From an uncultured Acetatifactor sp. (GTDB lineage Bacteria; Bacillota; Clostridia; Lachnospirales; Lachnospiraceae): a stretch of 64,000 nucleotides of DNA. The stretch covers positions 1-64,000 of the forward strand of contig CAJUJN010000013.1 of assembly GCA_910586775.1 (NCBI GenBank), read 5' to 3'. A model generated the notes under the pieces. It saw only the letters and a list, made by a program, of their open reading frames with translations. It made no database searches and was not told the origin of the DNA. Made by a program: the position numbers and the translations under genes. Shown in pieces: positions 46,689 through 55,068 of the stretch (the first letter of the stretch is position 1; each line of letters begins with the position of its first letter).

Positions 46689-49643
46689 CTATTCCGCAGT
46701 GTTCAAACCAAACTCGGTACGTTTGCTGGTGATTTCGGAATTAATCTCATCCAACATAATGTACAGTGTATCCACCGGGTCCTTATTGTCAGTTACAACC
46801 GAAGTGAAAGCATTTCTGACCACACGGCCGGTAACATAACCGCCAGGAGTCTGGGGTTCCGCCCGGAGATCCTCGATAAGGGACAGCACCACTTCCTTGA
46901 ACTCCTCTTTCAGGCCGCCATTCGCAATTGCGTTTACGTTTGCCACAGGGAATTCAGCAGCTTCGCCGTTCTCAGCTTTCAGCTCAGTGGAATAATTCGC
47001 CTGGGTTTCCTCGCTGGTCCACCATTTCAGGAAATCCCATGCCTCATTTGCCATACCATCCTTCTCAACTGTAGAAGAAACGATAAAGCAGGTTGCAATC
47101 ATACATGCTGCGGAATGATCCACAGTTCCGTCTTCCCGTCTTGTTCCCGGCATTTTGGCAATGGACCACTTGCCGGATATCTCAGGCGCAGATACATTCA
47201 GGGTGTTGACATATGTATAATCCACTACTGCCAGAGGAACTTCCCCTGTACGGAATCTGGTAGAAAGATTGATTGCATAATTCAATCCCTGATTGGTATA
47301 GTACTCTGTCCAACCTTTGAATACCTGCATCAATTCAACCTGGTCCAGCGTTGACCTGGTGTATTCCGGATTATAAAGTTCATATCCATTCTGATACAAC
47401 ATGGACAGGAAAATAGCGTTTACGGGAACCGTTGTGGAGCTGGTGCCGCCTCCCAGAGTGTTGTACTCATTGCTTGCCAGATACACGCTCATGTTATCTG
47501 CCTCCAGATAAGGAATCATGGCAATCAGATCTTCCCAAGTCTCGGGCACATCCAGTCCTACCGCCTCCAGAATGTCCTTCCTGTAAATCATCACCGGGAA
47601 GGAAAGCTGATCCGGCAGACCGTACACACCGCCCTCATATTCCAGAAATGCCCTGGTATCTGCAGGAAACCGCTCATAAACTTCTTCAAAGTCACTGAAC
47701 TGCTTCAGATTATATGCTGCATTACGGTACGCAAAGTTATTCGGAGAACTGTAGCTGGAATGAAGTACCACATCAGGTCCTTCTCCTGCCACCGTAGCAG
47801 GCAGCACTGTATCTCCTCCTACCATGCTCAGGTTTACTTCATAATTGGTATTCGCCATGTTGGAATTAATCATCTTCTGGATGATATCATACTGAGCCCT
47901 GGTATCTGTGGCAACCCATACCGTCAGTGTCTTCCTGTTCTGATTGTCACCCACATTCTCCGCATGTACCTTAAAATCATTGGTGAAAGAGCCTATGAAA
48001 GCATTCCAGTTATGAGCCAGATTGGCAAAGAAGCCGCCGTTGGCTTTCGGAAGCGCATAGCCGTCTCCCGCCACCATCAGGTAATCCATTTCAAGAGGCA
48101 GGTTATTGATATTGTTGACCCACTCGCCCAGAGCGGAGAGTTTTGAATTAAAATCGCCCAGGAACTGAGCCACATCATCCGGCTTCTTGATCAGCTTTAT
48201 CATGGAATTCATCATATCCACTACGCCGGAGGTTTTGTTGGCTGACTCCATACTCTCTCCGAACATACCCACCACTGCGTCAAGCCTTGTATATTCCACT
48301 TCAAGAACATCCACCATATTCGGGACATATGTGGTTATCTGATAATCTCTGTACTGGTCCGGATCGGATCCGGTAACAGCCGTGAGCTCTCTGTAAAGAT
48401 TATTCAGATTATCCACACTGGTGCTGACCAGGTCCACCGCCTCTGCCAGCTCACCCAAAGTAGCTGTCATGGTGATGGTATTTTCCCCCTCGTCCAGGTA
48501 GAAATAGTAATCCCCCTGATCTCCGCCCAAATAAGCTGTCTGCCAGTCAGGACCATAGTAGAACTTAATCTCCGATGCCTCTTTAAAGGGAACCTGCCCG
48601 TTCACACTCAGGCTGCGCGCGGAATAGAAGCCTCTGTTCAGGTACTGTTTGAAACGGACTCCCAATTTGTACAGTCCTGCCCGTTCCGTATTTACCGTCC
48701 AGGAAATCTCCTGCCCTGCGGAAGCCCAGCTATTGCCGCCAATCGTATTGTATACCACATTGCTGGCGTGGTAAGGCTGTGTCTTCACAGAAGTACGGTC
48801 ATTATTCGGGGACAGAGAAGAACTGGACTTCACTTTAGCATCTTCCGCCTGAATAATGAGCGCACCGTCCTGTACATTATTAGCACTGATGATCTCTGCA
48901 TCCAATTCATCCTGGCACAGTTTGATATATTCATCATAGGATAATATCTCCGATGCAGGAACTATGGCAACTTCACTGAGTCCCAGTCCGGACTGTGTGG
49001 ATTCCAGGGTTACAGTATTGCTTCCCTTGTTAAAATAGAACATATAATTTCCTATGGTATCACAATCTGCGGATTTAATACAGGCAACCGCAGGCCCTGC
49101 CTCCTGTATCTGAGTAGGCGCCGGCTGATTGCCATTGGTGTTCATAAGCCAGTTCTTATTATCATCCACCCAGAGACGGTTAATGCTGATATCTCTGCAA
49201 TCATCAAAAGGTAACTCCCCATTTACATATACATTACGCAATATTGTCTGTGTACTGGATATATCTGTATAATATGTAAGCTGGATATAATACAGACCCG
49301 CCTCTTCAACATCAAAATCATATGTTATAGAGCCTTCATCCTGCGTCCATACAATGCTGTCCTCTTCCTTCAGATCCATCATATCCGAATCGGAATACCG
49401 GGAAGCCTTAACGGCAATCTTCCCCACATTGTCTGACACATACTCTTTGGCGTGGCTGGAAAGGTAGGTGTCATAGGAAACTGCAGACGTATCCTCATAA
49501 CTGAGGTATTTTGCCAGAACTGTATCCCGGGTTCCTACATATTCGTCACTGGAAGCCAGATTAAATGCAACCACCGCTACGATGATCAGTGCAACCAGAA
49601 TACCTATATTGCGAATGCGGGTTTTATTCTTTTTCTTTTTCAC
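46689..49643 (-). CDS. Membrane-tethered solute-binding protein fused to two CBM-like modules
   Basis: 984 residues, GTG start at 49643 with only a weak upstream site. The N-terminus is basic with one membrane helix (about 11-29) and no lipobox, so the protein is tethered by the helix. Two jelly-roll-like modules follow, about 60-235 and 262-412; both read like CBM6/35-type folds (YDFDVEEAGLYYIQLTYY and ISWTVNTERAGLYKLGVRF). A helical spacer precedes the binding domain (from about 585, KTLTVWVATDTRAQYDI; GEGPDVVLHSS; YGLPDQLSFPVMIYRKD). It is much longer than the usual 420-550 residues. It probably captures polymeric glycan through the modules. Confidence 0.82.
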   Translation of the reverse strand: MKKKKNKTRIRNIGILVALIIVAVVAFNLASSDEYVGTRDTVLAKYLSYEDTSAVSYDTYLSSHAKEYVSDNVGKIAVKASRYSDSDMMDLKEEDSIVWTQDEGSITYDFDVEEAGLYYIQLTYYTDISSTQTILRNVYVNGELPFDDCRDISINRLWVDDNKNWLMNTNGNQPAPTQIQEAGPAVACIKSADCDTIGNYMFYFNKGSNTVTLESTQSGLGLSEVAIVPASEILSYDEYIKLCQDELDAEIISANNVQDGALIIQAEDAKVKSSSSLSPNNDRTSVKTQPYHASNVVYNTIGGNSWASAGQEISWTVNTERAGLYKLGVRFKQYLNRGFYSARSLSVNGQVPFKEASEIKFYYGPDWQTAYLGGDQGDYYFYLDEGENTITMTATLGELAEAVDLVSTSVDNLNNLYRELTAVTGSDPDQYRDYQITTYVPNMVDVLEVEYTRLDAVVGMFGESMESANKTSGVVDMMNSMIKLIKKPDDVAQFLGDFNSKLSALGEWVNNINNLPLEMDYLMVAGDGYALPKANGGFFANLAHNWNAFIGSFTNDFKVHAENVGDNQNRKTLTVWVATDTRAQYDIIQKMINSNMANTNYEVNLSMVGGDTVLPATVAGEGPDVVLHSSYSSPNNFAYRNAAYNLKQFSDFEEVYERFPADTRAFLEYEGGVYGLPDQLSFPVMIYRKDILEAVGLDVPETWEDLIAMIPYLEADNMSVYLASNEYNTLGGGTSSTTVPVNAIFLSMLYQNGYELYNPEYTRSTLDQVELMQVFKGWTEYYTNQGLNYAINLSTRFRTGEVPLAVVDYTYVNTLNVSAPEISGKWSIAKMPGTRREDGTVDHSAACMIATCFIVSSTVEKDGMANEAWDFLKWWTSEETQANYSTELKAENGEAAEFPVANVNAIANGGLKEEFKEVVLSLIEDLRAEPQTPGGYVTGRVVRNAFTSVVTDNKDPVDTLYIMLDEINSEITSKRTEFGLNTAE

Positions 49644-49743
49644 CCCATCAGCCCTTTCATATCATAATATTATGTGGCTGCGCCTCTATTTGCATAGAAC
49701 ACAGCCACACAGCGCAATTAATATACTATGTTACTATCAGGAC

Positions 49744-51369
49744 TTATTTCAGTCCCATATCCTTCATGTTCTGCTCACCCTCAACAGTAAAGCTTTCGCC
49801 TGTCGTCCTCGCATCTCTGCCGGCAGCAAGAACATAGTAACCGTTTCTGTTTACACGAACCACGGTGTTGCCATTGAATGCATGGCCCCAGTCAACGGTT
49901 GCCCTTGTATGCAGCCAGTCAAATACCTCTATATCCTCCGGCGTGGAGAAATGTCCGGGATCTCCGGGTTTATAGCCATAGTTCTCATATTTCTCGCCCT
50001 TGGACTCTGCTTCCCATGCAGCATGTCTTACCGCCGCTCCGTCGGGGCTGTCCATATCACAGAATTCCTGTGCAATCTTGTGAAGAACGATATCCGGAAT
50101 ATCCTTTGCACCCTCTCCTCTGTACTCAGCCTTGGGTACCATTACATTGGTCCAGATAGACTGAGGAGCCAGATAACTGTCGCTGAGTGTTGTATAAGCA
50201 TCCGGCTGCCCTAACTTGCTCTCATCAATGGTTGTATAATTAGGATCCCAGGGGAAAGGAACGATGCCCCATTCACCCTTGTCATTCAGCATATACTGAT
50301 ACTGCCATGCTTCTACCATTGTAATTACATAGCTGTTGCCTTCCGTCTTCCCACTCATACCGCTCATGCCGGCATCTCCCAGCTGATCAGCACTGATACC
50401 GCCATTCTCTGCTATCTCAACATTCTCTGCGGGAGCAGTAAGCTGGTTATCAATGAGAGACTGATAGAAATTCAGCGCCGAAATATAAGCATCATCAGTC
50501 AGATTAATATTGCCGTCAGAGTCAACAGATACCACACCGTTTGCAGCGGGAGCCATACTCACCCAATGGTTGCTGTGTACGGCAATCGGATATGTACCAT
50601 CAGGCAGCTTGGACTTCATCTCATTCAGATACTCGCGGCAGCTGTCGTAATCCCACTCACCCTTCATAAACTTATCGGTAGGAGTCTCGTCCATTCCGAT
50701 ACTGTTCAAATATTCACGGCTGTAGCACAATACATAACAGCTTCCCATATTGTCGTATGTCCATCCATATACCTTGCCGTTCCATCTTGCAGGCTCAATA
50801 TAAGTATCGCCAATCTCCAACTGGTCTACGTCAGCAGTGATATCCGCCAGATAGTCCCTAAGGCCAATCGTAACCTCATCTCCGCCGGTGAAAATATCCG
50901 CATGGGCTTCGCCGTTGGTAATGGGAGTCAAACGGGAAGAAATCTCGTCATATCCGTCTGTAATTCGAGTGACATACTCAATCTTGATATTGTACTTCTG
51001 CTCAAGCTGGTCAGCAATGTCTCTCTTCTTGGTGTAACCGGTTTTTACATTACCCTCCTCATCCAGCTTGCTTTCCTCGTTCAGGTCGCTGAAAATTCCG
51101 CCCTCTACTCTGACAACCGCACCGCCGAAGTCATAGGTTTCCTCTTCTCCGCCTGCTTCCTCTCCACCTTCTGCCTCTCCGCCTTCGTCCGCCGGAGTCT
51201 CATCGGAAGCGTTATCTGCCCCCCCTTGCTCCTCGCTGGAGCCTGACTCGGATTGAGGTGTGCTGTCGCTTGCATTGCTGCCACTGTCATTGCCGCAGCC
51301 TGCCATGGTGCCAATCATTGCTGCTGTCATCACAATAGCGCAAATCTTCGTTGCTAATTTCTTTCTCAT
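49744..51369 (-). CDS. Extracellular solute-binding lipoprotein
   Basis: 541 residues, ATG 51369 with AAGGAGG 7 nt upstream (a TTG at 51372 is unlikely). Lipobox TMAGC (Cys at about 25) and an acidic Ser/Glu/Gly linker to residue about 78. The mature domain reads GGAVVRVEGGIFSDL, then GEAHADIFTGGDE. It is first in the run and lies 101 bp before the fused binding protein. Whether it feeds permease pair 1 or 2 cannot be told. Confidence 0.88.
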   Translation of the reverse strand: MRKKLATKICAIVMTAAMIGTMAGCGNDSGSNASDSTPQSESGSSEEQGGADNASDETPADEGGEAEGGEEAGGEEETYDFGGAVVRVEGGIFSDLNEESKLDEEGNVKTGYTKKRDIADQLEQKYNIKIEYVTRITDGYDEISSRLTPITNGEAHADIFTGGDEVTIGLRDYLADITADVDQLEIGDTYIEPARWNGKVYGWTYDNMGSCYVLCYSREYLNSIGMDETPTDKFMKGEWDYDSCREYLNEMKSKLPDGTYPIAVHSNHWVSMAPAANGVVSVDSDGNINLTDDAYISALNFYQSLIDNQLTAPAENVEIAENGGISADQLGDAGMSGMSGKTEGNSYVITMVEAWQYQYMLNDKGEWGIVPFPWDPNYTTIDESKLGQPDAYTTLSDSYLAPQSIWTNVMVPKAEYRGEGAKDIPDIVLHKIAQEFCDMDSPDGAAVRHAAWEAESKGEKYENYGYKPGDPGHFSTPEDIEVFDWLHTRATVDWGHAFNGNTVVRVNRNGYYVLAAGRDARTTGESFTVEGEQNMKDMGLK

Positions 51370-51430
51370 CAATAATCCTCCTTTTATTGATTTATAGTTT
51401 GTTTATGCAACTCTCTTAACGTGAATATTA

Positions 51431-51440
51431 AGATTAATCT
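51431..51440. promoter_or_regulatory. Perfect palindrome at the transcription start of the transporter run
   Basis: AGATTAATCT is a 10-bp perfect palindrome just downstream of the minus-strand -10 box (51443-51448). Beside it CTTAA/TTAAG forms a second short dyad. The position suits a repressor operator. Confidence 0.4.
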
Positions 51441-51442
51441 CA

Positions 51443-51471
51443 ATTTTATAATCAGTTAAACAATTTGTCAA
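51443..51471 (-). promoter_or_regulatory. Promoter of the large transporter run
   Basis: On the minus strand TTGACA (51471-51466) and TAAAAT (51448-51443), spacer 17 bp, about 75 bp before the first binding-protein start. Confidence 0.7.
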
Positions 51472-51565
51472 CTATTTTTTTAATAAATGTTTAATTCATT
51501 GTTAATTATACCCAAGCCTAATTTTATCATTTGTTAATTTACAGTTTCAACTTTAAAATCAATTA

Positions 51566-51594
51566 TTTACTTCCCCTATATAAAATGCTATAAT
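51566..51594 (+). promoter_or_regulatory. Promoter of the CBM9-like gene
   Basis: TATAAT at 51589-51594 with a weak TTTACT about 17 bp upstream, 35 bp before the start. It is divergent from the transporter promoter. Confidence 0.55.
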
Positions 51595-51628
51595 CAGGGC
51601 AAATATATAAAAAGAGAGGTTATACAGC

Positions 51629-52696
51629 ATGAGTGCAAATTACCGTATACCGGTTCCGGCTGTGGACTTTAAGCCGCCTGTTTACATCTGCCGCTACAAC
51701 GACAAGCCTTTTCATCTGGACGGCAGACTGGACAAGGATTTCTGGAAGGATATTCCCTTTACCGACGATTTTCCGGATATCGAAGGGGATATACGCCCTG
51801 TTCCCAGATTCCGCACCCGGGCCAAGATGGCATGGGATCAGGAGAATCTCTACATCGGCGCTATCCTGGAGGGAGATGAAATATGGGCTCACCTGCTTGA
51901 GCATGACTGTGTCATCTTCAATGACAATGATTTTGAGATCTTCATTGACCCGGATTCCGATACTCAGGCTTATTTTGAATATGAGATGAATGCCCTGAAT
52001 ACCACCTGGGATTTACTCTTAACCAAGGCTTACAGGGACAACGGAAAGCCTGTGAACGGCCTTGAAATCCGTGGAATGCGCACAGCCGTATACATTGACG
52101 GCGAATTGAACAATCCTGATGCACACAGCCGTTTCTGGTCCGTGGAGGTTGTAATGCCTTTTGCCGCTCTGCAGGAATGCGCTGCGGAGAATCGGCCTCC
52201 TGTTTCCGGGGAATATTACCGCATGAATTTCTCCAGAGTGCAGTGGAAGGTGGATGTGAAGGACGGAGCTTTCCGGAAGAGGATTTCAGAGGAAACGGGA
52301 AGACCGCTTCCTGAAGATAACTGGGTGTGGGCACCTACCGGTGTTATCAATATTCACTATCCTGAATTGTGGGCTTTTGTCTTCTTTGCAGGCAAAGGGG
52401 AGGAAGAGAAGGGTTTCTCTATCCCGGAGAATGAGTACCGCAAGTGGGAGCTGCGCAAGCTTTATTATGCTCAGCAGGCATGTCTTGACGAGAGTGGGCA
52501 TTATGCTGACAGTCTGGAGCAGTTGAAGGAGATTCTGGCCAGAATCAGTCCATGTGAGGAGAATCGGACGGTAAAAGATTTAGAATACAGACTGGATACG
52601 ACGCCTCACAGTTTTGAGATTACCTGTCCTTCGGCTGACGGGAAGAGTTTGCTGGCTGTTTTCTCGGACGGGAAGGTTACGGCATTTCCTGTGTAG
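51629..52696 (+). CDS. CBM9-like carbohydrate-binding protein, cytoplasmic
   Basis: 355 residues, ATG 51629 with GAGAGG upstream. There is no signal peptide. Residues about 20-250 form a CBM9-type sandwich: HLDGRLDKDFW, then AKMAWDQENLYIGAILEGDE, DNDFEIFIDPDSDTQAYFE and YRMNFSRVQW. Proteins like this are often secreted xylan-binding modules; a stand-alone cytoplasmic form may bind imported glycan or be an uncharacterised enzyme. It shares the divergent control region with the two-binding-protein run, so it probably belongs to the same regulon. Confidence 0.82.
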   Translation: MSANYRIPVPAVDFKPPVYICRYNDKPFHLDGRLDKDFWKDIPFTDDFPDIEGDIRPVPRFRTRAKMAWDQENLYIGAILEGDEIWAHLLEHDCVIFNDNDFEIFIDPDSDTQAYFEYEMNALNTTWDLLLTKAYRDNGKPVNGLEIRGMRTAVYIDGELNNPDAHSRFWSVEVVMPFAALQECAAENRPPVSGEYYRMNFSRVQWKVDVKDGAFRKRISEETGRPLPEDNWVWAPTGVINIHYPELWAFVFFAGKGEEEKGFSIPENEYRKWELRKLYYAQQACLDESGHYADSLEQLKEILARISPCEENRTVKDLEYRLDTTPHSFEITCPSADGKSLLAVFSDGKVTAFPV

Positions 52697-52738
52697 CATT
52701 TGATATAGTGTGATAATGCATCCGGAAATATAGAACTG

Positions 52739-52783
52739 ACAGGATATGGCATCTCCCAGGTTCAGGGGGCTTCCATATCCTGT
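52739..52783 (+). terminator. Terminator of the CBM9-like gene
   Basis: ACAGGATATGG (52739-52749) and CCATATCCTGT (52773-52783) form a perfect 11-bp stem, followed by ATTTTTAT. Confidence 0.85.
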
Positions 52784-52878
52784 ATTTTTATACTCAGATA
52801 TTTTTATACTCAGGTATTTTTATTGCTTCAGATTTATTTTATACTCGTGAGTGCATTCATTTGCCCCCTTTTGCCTCG

Positions 52879-53022
52879 CAATATGCTCTCGGAATCTCCA
52901 GACCGCATATCATACAGCTCGCCGGAACTCCCTGGGGACCGATTCCCCCGCTTTTCCAGGTGCCGTTCTGCCCTAATGCCTGATTCTGCTCCCTGAAATT
53001 CCGAGAGCCTATTCACATTACA
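52879..53022. repeat. Copy A of a ~136-bp inverted-ended repeat family
   Basis: The start CTCTCGGAATCTCC pairs with the end GAAATTCCGAGAG. Internal blocks CCGATTCCCCCGC and TAATGCCTGATTC match copies B and C (58212-58493). No start codon or ribosome-binding site suggests a protein. Confidence 0.75.
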
Positions 53023-53050
53023 CCAGCGCTCACTCGTTATACTTATTAGG

Positions 53051-53083
53051 TTGACAAATATTTTTAGTCGTGAGTATAAATTG
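53051..53083 (+). repeat. Left bracket repeat of the AAA/nuclease gene
   Basis: TTGACAAATATTTTTAGTCG followed by TGAGTATAAATTG. It is similar, in inverted orientation, to 54945-54980 and to 59671-59711. It lies 25 bp beyond the nuclease gene's stop. Confidence 0.45.
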
Positions 53084-53107
53084 TTTCTTATTTTACTGTT
53101 TCGGAAT

Positions 53108-54808
53108 TTATTTTATAAGCTGCACTTTACATTTCTTTCTGTTGCAGGCAATCCCGTATTTTAAAATATGGCTCATACCATCCTGGCAGAGCCTGGCTTC
53201 ATACTTTTTATCTTCAATCTGTTTCAAGGCTTCTGCACATCCTTTTTCCAGATTTCCGTCATCCGGATATTTGACTTCTACCACGATACCGATATTTTTC
53301 TCAAATATTTCAACCAGAATATCGCTGTAGCCATTTCCGGACTCTGCATTGGAATCAATGTCCCAGGTTTCCCTGTGGCTGAGTAAGCCTAAGAGGATTC
53401 CGTGGTAGAAATTTTCCTTTTTTTCTTTTCTGACACTCGTGTCACGAATGCTGATAGTTCTTGCAAGGTAAGCATTGAACTGTTCCTCCACGGCTTTTTC
53501 ATCTCCATCAGAAAAAGCGGTGCAGAAGGCGTCCAGTTTCGAGGTATCCGCTTTTATTTCCTCCTGGAACCATTCCTGAATCTGTTCTATGAAAATTTCC
53601 CGGATTTCCAGGTTCGGAATGGCAAGCTGATATACTTTTCCTTCAGCTTTTCCTCTCTGTGTCAGGTAACCTGTAGTAAAAAGTACACTCCATAAATTGT
53701 CTATTGTTTTGTATAAATCCCTGTAAGTCAGCTCCTGATGAATCTTTTTTGCAATGCTTTTTCCTTCTATCAGGGATTCTATCTCACGCTTTGTTACAGG
53801 CGAAGCCATTTGAAGGAATTTTCTGATAATATCGTTTCCGCTGGTGTTGACCCAGAAAGCTTCCGGCTGCGCCTCCGGGTCTGCGCGCAACAGACTGCAA
53901 TAATTGATGACGTCCCATGGGCAATATACATCCGTATTTCCGAACCGATAACCGTCATACCATAGTTTTATCTGCTCATATTTACTGTCCTGTCCGTAAT
54001 ATTTCAACATTTCCTTCACTTCTTCATCAGAAAAACCGAAGTGTTCGTCAAACTGAATATTCGTTATGGACATTACCTGTAAATTATTCAGCCCTGTAAA
54101 TATACTCTCTTTCGCAATTCTCAGACAGCCGGTCAACACCGCAAACTGCAGACTCTCGTTTGTCTTCAACACCTGTCCCAGAAGATTACAGATTAATTCT
54201 ATCATTTCGTCATAGTACCCCGAAAGCTGAGCCTTATCAAGGGGAACATCATATTCATCTATCAGCAGGATTACCTTCTGTCCGTAATGTTTGTGGAGCA
54301 TCCGGCATAAAATCCTCAGGCTGTCCTCAATCACCTCACGTGACATCAGGAATCCCTGCCGGGCGCTTTCGTCTACCTGCACCAGTTGGTAATAAAGCTT
54401 TTTTTCTTCCTCCGTGAGCCTGTCGCTCTTTAAAAGGAACTGGAACTTCATGGCTTCGGCCCCTATAATATTGCGCAGCATTCCAAGAGCATTTTCAAAC
54501 TTTCTGCCGCTGACTCCCTTTAATGTAATAAAGATCACCGGGAATTTTCCCATATATTTCTCACATAATTCTTTTTCTTCGGATATCTTCAATCCGTCAA
54601 ACAGGCTGCTTTCATGGCCATACTCAAAAAAGCATTGCAGCATGCTCATGTTCAGTGTTTTTCCGAATCTCCTGGGACGTGTGAAAAGGTTTACTTTTCC
54701 CCAACTATCAAGTAATTCCTTGATCATTCCCGTTTTATCCACATAGTAAAAGCCTTCCGTGCGGATTTCTTCAAAATTATCGATTCCTATTGGCAGTTTT
54801 AAAATCAA
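53108..54808 (-). CDS. AAA-ATPase-like / PD-(D/E)XK nuclease-family protein (DUF1703 type)
   Basis: 566 residues from a TTG at 54808, which has GGAGGTG 6 nt upstream; an ATG at 54853 lacks a site. Motifs: LFTRPRRFGKTLNMSML (Walker A, about residues 38-55), VILLIDEYDVPLDKA (Walker B) and a C-terminal nuclease core GYSDILVEIFEKN then VVEVKYPDD, with the ExK intact. The family is numerous in gut Clostridia, and its cellular role is not established. The gene is bracketed by related inverted repeats. Unlike the relative at 1640, its catalytic residues are all present. Confidence 0.85.
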   Translation of the reverse strand: MILKLPIGIDNFEEIRTEGFYYVDKTGMIKELLDSWGKVNLFTRPRRFGKTLNMSMLQCFFEYGHESSLFDGLKISEEKELCEKYMGKFPVIFITLKGVSGRKFENALGMLRNIIGAEAMKFQFLLKSDRLTEEEKKLYYQLVQVDESARQGFLMSREVIEDSLRILCRMLHKHYGQKVILLIDEYDVPLDKAQLSGYYDEMIELICNLLGQVLKTNESLQFAVLTGCLRIAKESIFTGLNNLQVMSITNIQFDEHFGFSDEEVKEMLKYYGQDSKYEQIKLWYDGYRFGNTDVYCPWDVINYCSLLRADPEAQPEAFWVNTSGNDIIRKFLQMASPVTKREIESLIEGKSIAKKIHQELTYRDLYKTIDNLWSVLFTTGYLTQRGKAEGKVYQLAIPNLEIREIFIEQIQEWFQEEIKADTSKLDAFCTAFSDGDEKAVEEQFNAYLARTISIRDTSVRKEKKENFYHGILLGLLSHRETWDIDSNAESGNGYSDILVEIFEKNIGIVVEVKYPDDGNLEKGCAEALKQIEDKKYEARLCQDGMSHILKYGIACNRKKCKVQLIK

Positions 54809-54944
54809 ATGAATCACCTCCCACCCACATTTAAACTTCCAATAATTTTTCACATTTTGTCATCGCACAAAATATTACTTATCTACAAAACATTTTATAA
54901 CTATATTTTTATTATACTGACTTTCCTACAACCTTACAACCTGT

Positions 54945-54980
54945 AATTTATACTTATAGTCAAAAACATTTGCAGTCATG
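54945..54980 (-). repeat. Right bracket repeat of the AAA/nuclease gene
   Basis: On the minus strand CATGACTGCAAATGTTTTTG is followed by ACTATAAGTATAAATT. It is inverted relative to the copy at 53051. The ATGACTGCAAATNTTTTT core is shared with 59677-59694. Confidence 0.45.
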
Positions 54981-55004
54981 TGATAAAAATCTTTCTAATA
55001 AAAG

Positions 55005-55040
55005 AACCGCCGCAGAAGCTATTTCTCTCCGCGGCAGTTC
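55005..55040 (-). terminator. Terminator of the second transglutaminase-fold gene
   Basis: On the minus strand GAACTGCCGCGGA pairs with TTCTGCGGCGGTTC (one or two mismatches), followed by TTTTATT. It lies 29 bp after the stop. Confidence 0.8.
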
Positions 55041-55068
55041 TATTCATTCAATCTATTCCATCCAATTA

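Larger units (their letters stand above)
52784..53107. other. 324-bp repeat-rich intergenic region
   Basis: It contains short TATACTCAG repeats (about 52793-52815), copy A of the 136-bp repeat family and the left bracket repeat of the nuclease gene. No gene was seen. Confidence 0.6.
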
